DNA from: Flavobacteriaceae bacterium
GTDB lineage: Bacteria; Bacteroidota; Bacteroidia; Flavobacteriales; Flavobacteriaceae
DNA: 64,000 nucleotides
Direction of reading: 5' to 3'
Assembly: GCA_002721175.1 (NCBI GenBank)
Contig: PBJR01000011.1
Span: 65,016-129,015 of the forward strand
Numbering within the stretch: the stretch's first letter is position 1; the number at the start of each line of letters is the position of its first letter. The notes under the pieces are model-generated. The model was not told where the DNA came from. It saw only the letters and a program-made list of their open reading frames with translations, and made no database searches. Of the stretch, positions 59,377 to 64,000 are shown piece by piece. Position numbers and translations under genes: made by a program.

Positions 59377-59673
59377 CTACATATATTCTTCAAGTAAACT
59401 AATAATAGTAGTTGCGTCTGATTCTCCACTTTGACGCCATTTCATGTCTCCAAACTTATAGATGATTAATGTTGGTAAGGATTTAATTCGTAGCGCCTGT
59501 GAAAGGTCTTTGTTCTTGTTTACATCAATTTTAATAACTTTAGCTTTATTGCCTAAAGCAGAGGCAACATCGCTAAGAACTTCATGCATAGTTGCAGAAG
59601 AATCGTCCTGTTCTGAAAAAAAATCGAACAAAACTGGAACATCTACATCAATTAAGTCACCAAATTTTGACAT
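59377..59673 (-). CDS. Thioredoxin-fold protein lacking the CxxC motif
   Basis: VPVLFDFFSEQDDSSATMHEVLSDVASALGNKAKVIKIDVNKNKDLSQALRIKSLPTLIIYKFGDMKWRQSG: thioredoxin pattern with cis-Pro (LPTLIIY) but no cysteines. Confidence 0.88.
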   Translation of the reverse strand: MSKFGDLIDVDVPVLFDFFSEQDDSSATMHEVLSDVASALGNKAKVIKIDVNKNKDLSQALRIKSLPTLIIYKFGDMKWRQSGESDATTIISLLEEYM

Positions 59674-59775
59674 CCATTTAAGTTCTAATCTGTTTGAAAA
59701 CTAATACCTCTAAGCTGTTCAATACAATATTAAAAAAAGATATTTAAATCCTCTATTTTTTTTTAATTAATAATT

Positions 59776-61014
59776 TTAAGTTGTTTGTTCTCTTTTTCTT
59801 AGCGTGATGACCGATATTTCAGGCCAAATCCCAACTCTGCCAGGAAATGCTAAATATCCAAACCCTCGATTTACATTTAAAATTTGTCCAGATTCTTCAT
59901 AAAGACCTGCCCAATATTTATAGCGCCATTTAATAGGACTCCATTTAATAAATCCCGGTATTTCAATCCCAAACTGCATCCCGTGAGTGTGACCGCTGAG
60001 TGTTAATTGATAATGAAACTTATCATCAATTACTTCATGATTCCAATGTGATGGATCATGACTTAATAAAATTTTAAAATCATTAGCGTCAATCTTGGAT
60101 GTTGCCTTTTTAAGATTCCCCTTTTGCTTAAATCCCTTACCCCAGTTTTCAACCCCAATGATTGCTAAACGTGAATTCTTCCTAGATATAAACTTAGCCT
60201 CATCAAGAAGTAACTGGAAACCCATTTCCTTTTGAACATCTATCATGTCCTGAAAGTTTTTTTCCTTGTCTTTTTCTGATGGCCATGCAGTATAATCACC
60301 ATAGTCATGGTTACCCAATATTGAAAAAACCCCATCCTTTGCATATAATTTAGAAAACGTAGACTTCCATGGAATCAACTCTGAAGTTCTACTATTTACC
60401 AAATCCCCTGTAAACATAATTGAATCTGACCCTTGCTTATTTATTAAATCAATAGCATATTCAACTTTGTTTTTATTATCTAAACTGCCACAGTGAATGT
60501 CACTGATTTGTGTAATTTTGTATCCTTCAAAATCATCTGGTAAGTCATCAAAAAAAAGATTGTAATTTAAAACTTTAAAATTATATTTCCCTTTTGTTAT
60601 ACCGTGCAAAATAGAAAAAAAAGGCACTGAAGCTAGAGCGAGTGCTAGCTGACTTACAAATTTTCTCCTTGAACTAAAAAAATTAACATTTTTACCTTCT
60701 GTTTTCAAAGACTTGAGAAAGTTAAATAAACCTTCAAATGAGCGAAAAATGTCCTCGGTCAACATTATCCCAACTAAAATAAATTTTGGCACAAATAAAA
60801 GCACAAAAAGCGCAAAGGAAGAATAAAATCCTGGACTCAGCCCTGATAAACGATCAAAAGTTAACGTCTGATAAACAAAATTACCTAGAACCCCTACAGA
60901 GCATAAAACATAACTCAAAGTAACCCAATGATTTCTAGTAATAGCCCTCAGACTTTGAAATGCATAGAAATCAAATGCTAAAAAAATTATCAAGAAAAAA
61001 AGTAATCTTGTCAT
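59776..61014 (-). CDS. Membrane-anchored metallophosphoesterase
   Basis: TM N-terminus; ITQISDIHCGSLD, MFTGDLVNSR, SILGNHDYGDY, LLSHDPSHW, LTLSGHTHGMQFG. Confidence 0.93.
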   Translation of the reverse strand: MTRLLFFLIIFLAFDFYAFQSLRAITRNHWVTLSYVLCSVGVLGNFVYQTLTFDRLSGLSPGFYSSFALFVLLFVPKFILVGIMLTEDIFRSFEGLFNFLKSLKTEGKNVNFFSSRRKFVSQLALALASVPFFSILHGITKGKYNFKVLNYNLFFDDLPDDFEGYKITQISDIHCGSLDNKNKVEYAIDLINKQGSDSIMFTGDLVNSRTSELIPWKSTFSKLYAKDGVFSILGNHDYGDYTAWPSEKDKEKNFQDMIDVQKEMGFQLLLDEAKFISRKNSRLAIIGVENWGKGFKQKGNLKKATSKIDANDFKILLSHDPSHWNHEVIDDKFHYQLTLSGHTHGMQFGIEIPGFIKWSPIKWRYKYWAGLYEESGQILNVNRGFGYLAFPGRVGIWPEISVITLRKREQTT

Positions 61015-61183
61015 TTATAAATTTTGATCAAAAATAATCAAAACTTTAAGACCATTCGCATAATAAAAATTTTTAACGAAGCTTTTAGAATTCTTTAATT
61101 TTAGTATCTTACAAACTCAATTTAATGTGTTAATTAAATACAAAAAACTCTTTCAACGCATAAAAATTTTAGGTTTATAATTT

Positions 61184-62854
61184 ATGACCCAAAAAAATAA
61201 TTCGTCAGCCTTAGCTACTTTAGTAACAGTGTTTTTTTTCTGGGGCTTTATTGCTGCCTCAAATGGAGTTTTTATTCCGTTTTGCAAAACTTATTTTAAT
61301 ATAGACCAATTTCAATCACAATTAGTTGATTTTGCTTTTTATGGAGCCTATTACCTTGGAGCATTATTGTTGTTTATTTGCTCCAGCGCGATAAAAAAAG
61401 ATGTTTTAAATAATTGGGGATACAAAAAAGGAATAGTGTATGGCTTACTAGTCTCTGCCTTGGGGGCTTTAATTATGTTTCCATTTATTGACAATGCACA
61501 GCAAGGAGATACTGCTGTTTTTTATCTTGTGTTAATTGCTCTTTTCGTAGTGGGATTAGGGTTTTCACTACAACAGACTGCAGCTAACCCATTTGTTATT
61601 TCATTAGGAAATCCAAGAAATGGAGCCCAGCGCCTAAATTTAGCTGGAGGTGTAAATTCTTTTGGAACTACCATTGGGCCAATTGTTATTGCGATGATTA
61701 TTTTTGGATCAACCCCACTCTCAGGTGATATGCTTAATGAAATGATTAAAAACAATGAAATTAAACTAACTACAATTCAATATCTATACATTGGAGTAGG
61801 AATTTTATTTTTAGCCGCTGCCGGACTCTTCCATTTTTCAAAAAATCTTTTAAACCCAAAAACTAAGGAAAGTTTTGAGCCTGCAAATAAAGCAAAGACC
61901 AGTTTAATTATTTTAACTCTGATAATAGCAATTTGTTTTTCAATAATATTTTACACTTATACAATTCAAGTCGATAAAACTAAATTAATTGAAAATTTTC
62001 GTCTGCTATTTCTTTCAATCAGCTTAGCCTCAGTCATTGTCTGTGTTTTTTATGCTAACAAAAAAGCCTCAAAAAATTCAAAAGGATGGGGGGCTATGAA
62101 ATACCCTCAATTGGTGCTTGGAATGTTAGCTATTTTTACTTATGTTGGGGTTGAGGTAACTATTCAAAGTAATTTAGGTGAGTTGCTAAAACCATTAAAT
62201 AACTCGCTTGACAACTTAAATGCGCTAGGCACCAAAGGAATGAATGATGCTGAAATAGCGCCATTGATTTCTCTTTACTGGGGCGGACTGATGATTGGCC
62301 GTTGGGTAGGGGCAATAACAGTCTTCAATCCAAGCAAAGGACTTCGGAAATGGCTTCTCATTTTAGTTCCCTACATTGCTTTTGGAGTTATCTTGTTAGT
62401 TAACTTCGGGAAATACTCAGTGTTCGAAATCATTCTCTTTGCTTTTTGTATAGCTATCCAAATTTGCGGATTTTTCCTAGCAAAAGATAGTCCGACTAAA
62501 ACTTTGAAAATATTTAGTTTGTTAGGTATTGTAGGAATGGGTATTGGTGTGTTTGCTTCAGGTGAATTTGCTCTTTATGCATTATTATCAGGTGGGTTGT
62601 TTTGCTCTATAATGTGGCCATGCATATTTACTCTAAGCATAACAGGTCTGGGTAAATATACCTCTCAGGGATCAACGTTTCTAATTATGATGATTTTAGG
62701 TGGTGCTATAATACCCCCACTCCAAGGTAAATTAGCTGATATATTTAGTATACAGTCATCATATTGGGTGGCCATAATTTGCTTCATTTACCTACTTATT
62801 TATGCATACAGAACTAATACAGCCTTAAGTAAACAGGGAATTAACACAAAATAA
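61184..62854 (+). CDS. Sugar MFS transporter (FHS/FucP-like)
   Basis: Multi-[95 protein letters not shown]. Confidence 0.92.
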   Translation: MTQKNNSSALATLVTVFFFWGFIAASNGVFIPFCKTYFNIDQFQSQLVDFAFYGAYYLGALLLFICSSAIKKDVLNNWGYKKGIVYGLLVSALGALIMFPFIDNAQQGDTAVFYLVLIALFVVGLGFSLQQTAANPFVISLGNPRNGAQRLNLAGGVNSFGTTIGPIVIAMIIFGSTPLSGDMLNEMIKNNEIKLTTIQYLYIGVGILFLAAAGLFHFSKNLLNPKTKESFEPANKAKTSLIILTLIIAICFSIIFYTYTIQVDKTKLIENFRLLFLSISLASVIVCVFYANKKASKNSKGWGAMKYPQLVLGMLAIFTYVGVEVTIQSNLGELLKPLNNSLDNLNALGTKGMNDAEIAPLISLYWGGLMIGRWVGAITVFNPSKGLRKWLLILVPYIAFGVILLVNFGKYSVFEIILFAFCIAIQICGFFLAKDSPTKTLKIFSLLGIVGMGIGVFASGEFALYALLSGGLFCSIMWPCIFTLSITGLGKYTSQGSTFLIMMILGGAIIPPLQGKLADIFSIQSSYWVAIICFIYLLIYAYRTNTALSKQGINTK

Positions 62855-62872
62855 TAAAGGAAGTAGTTTAAA

Positions 62873-64000
62873 ATGGAAAAAGAAAAACGATTATTCCTAC
62901 TTGACGCATATGCATTAATCTTTCGAGGATACTATGCATTTATCAAAAATCCAAGAATTAATTCTCAAGGATTAGATACCTCTGCAATTCTTGGCTTCAC
63001 AAATTCGCTACTAGATGTTATAAAACGAGAGCGACCAGATTATCTTGCGGTTTGCTTTGATAAAGGAGGAAGTGATGATAGAATTAAGATTTTTCCTGAA
63101 TATAAGGCTAACAGAGATGAAACTCCGGAAGGCATCAAAGTTGCTGTTCCTTACATCTTTAAAATTCTGGAAGCTATGCATATACCAGTAATTATTAAGG
63201 AAGGATATGAAGCAGATGATATAATAGGGACAATTGCAAAAAAAGCTGAAAAAGAAGGGTATCAAACCTACATGGTCACACCTGACAAGGATTTCGCACA
63301 GCTGGTTAGTGAAAATATTTTTATGTACCGCCCAATGTTCGGAGGGGGTTATGAAACTTGGGGTGTTGAAGAAGTAAAATCTAAATTTGAAGTAAACCAT
63401 CCGAAACAAGTCATTGACTTCCTAGGAATGAAAGGAGATGCGGTAGATAATATACCTGGTATTCCTGGAGTTGGAGACAAAACCGCAAAAAAATTTATTA
63501 ATCAATACGGTAGCATTGAGGGATTAATTAACAACATTCATGAGCTAAAGGGAAAGATGAAAGAAAAAGTAGAGGCAAACTCTGAGATGGGGCTTCTCTC
63601 AAAAAGGCTTGCTACCATTATACTTGACGCACCAGTAGATTTTGAACCAGAAAATTTTAAAGTAAAGAGTCCAAATCAAAAAAAAGTTACTGATATCTTC
63701 AGTGAGCTTGAGTTTAGAAGGATGGCAGAGAATTTCACGAAAACATTTTCACCATTATCGGAAAAAGAATCTAAATCTGGAAAAATTAATATTGATCAGA
63801 ATAATAATAAAAATCCCTTAGTTGCTGGCAGTGGTCAATTTTCACTTTTTGATGAAGTATCAGAAAGTTCAGAAAAAAAATCTGTTATAAATAGATCCAA
63901 TATCAATTCAACATCACACTTCTACCAATATATTGAATCAGATTTGGCTTTTAATCTATTCTTACAGGAATTATTGAAAAAAAAATCTGTGAGTTTTAAA
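62873..64000 (+). CDS. polA: DNA polymerase I (N-terminal part; truncated by window edge)
   Basis: ATG at 62873: MEKEKRLFLLDAYALIFRGYYAFIKNPRINSQG, YKANRDETPEGI, VTPDKDFAQLVSENIFMYRP, GDAVDNIPGIPGVGDKTAKKFI; open to base 64000. Confidence 0.95.
   Translation, partial: MEKEKRLFLLDAYALIFRGYYAFIKNPRINSQGLDTSAILGFTNSLLDVIKRERPDYLAVCFDKGGSDDRIKIFPEYKANRDETPEGIKVAVPYIFKILEAMHIPVIIKEGYEADDIIGTIAKKAEKEGYQTYMVTPDKDFAQLVSENIFMYRPMFGGGYETWGVEEVKSKFEVNHPKQVIDFLGMKGDAVDNIPGIPGVGDKTAKKFINQYGSIEGLINNIHELKGKMKEKVEANSEMGLLSKRLATIILDAPVDFEPENFKVKSPNQKKVTDIFSELEFRRMAENFTKTFSPLSEKESKSGKINIDQNNNKNPLVAGSGQFSLFDEVSESSEKKSVINRSNINSTSHFYQYIESDLAFNLFLQELLKKKSVSFK

Noticed and set aside
63011-63409. Minus-strand ORF of 132 aa
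   Set aside because: Antisense to the clearly coding polA 5' region.
1-64000. CRISPR arrays, transposases/IS ends, prophage, toxin-antitoxin, restriction or other defence genes, BGCs
   Set aside because: Looked for in ORF products and intergenic spaces; none seen. Intergenic space is small and has no regularly spaced repeats.

Overview
The window is AT-rich chromosomal DNA from a marine-type Flavobacteriia (Bacteroidetes) lineage. The assignment rests on a SprA (T9SS/gliding) homologue, an alternative complex III (ActA-F) plus aa3-type oxidase operon, TAnnTTTG promoter-like elements and SusC-style TonB receptors. It is almost entirely compact core genome. I identify 46 complete and 2 edge-truncated protein-coding genes, two tRNAs (Ser-GGA, Gln-TTG) and several terminator- or operator-like inverted repeats. 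I see no CRISPR array, prophage, transposase, integron or recognisable defence island, and no clearly new multi-gene system. The observations most worth a second look are: (1) a strong terminator-like hairpin plus T-run abutting the start codon of rimP-nusA-infB, downstream of tRNA-Gln and a promoter-like motif, a possible attenuator; (2) two perfect inverted repeats in the intergenic region between the act operon and a SPOR gene; (3) an M23 peptidase in which the HxH zinc motif reads HVC; (4) a thioredoxin-like protein without CxxC; (5) an ExbB/4-TM/ExbD/ExbD operon with an uncharacterised membrane protein and a DxNxDG-CxxC insert; (6) a six-CXXCH ActA and a His-rich ActF loop; (7) all five convergent gene pairs nearly abutting. 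All functional calls come from reading the translated sequences; no database search was run.
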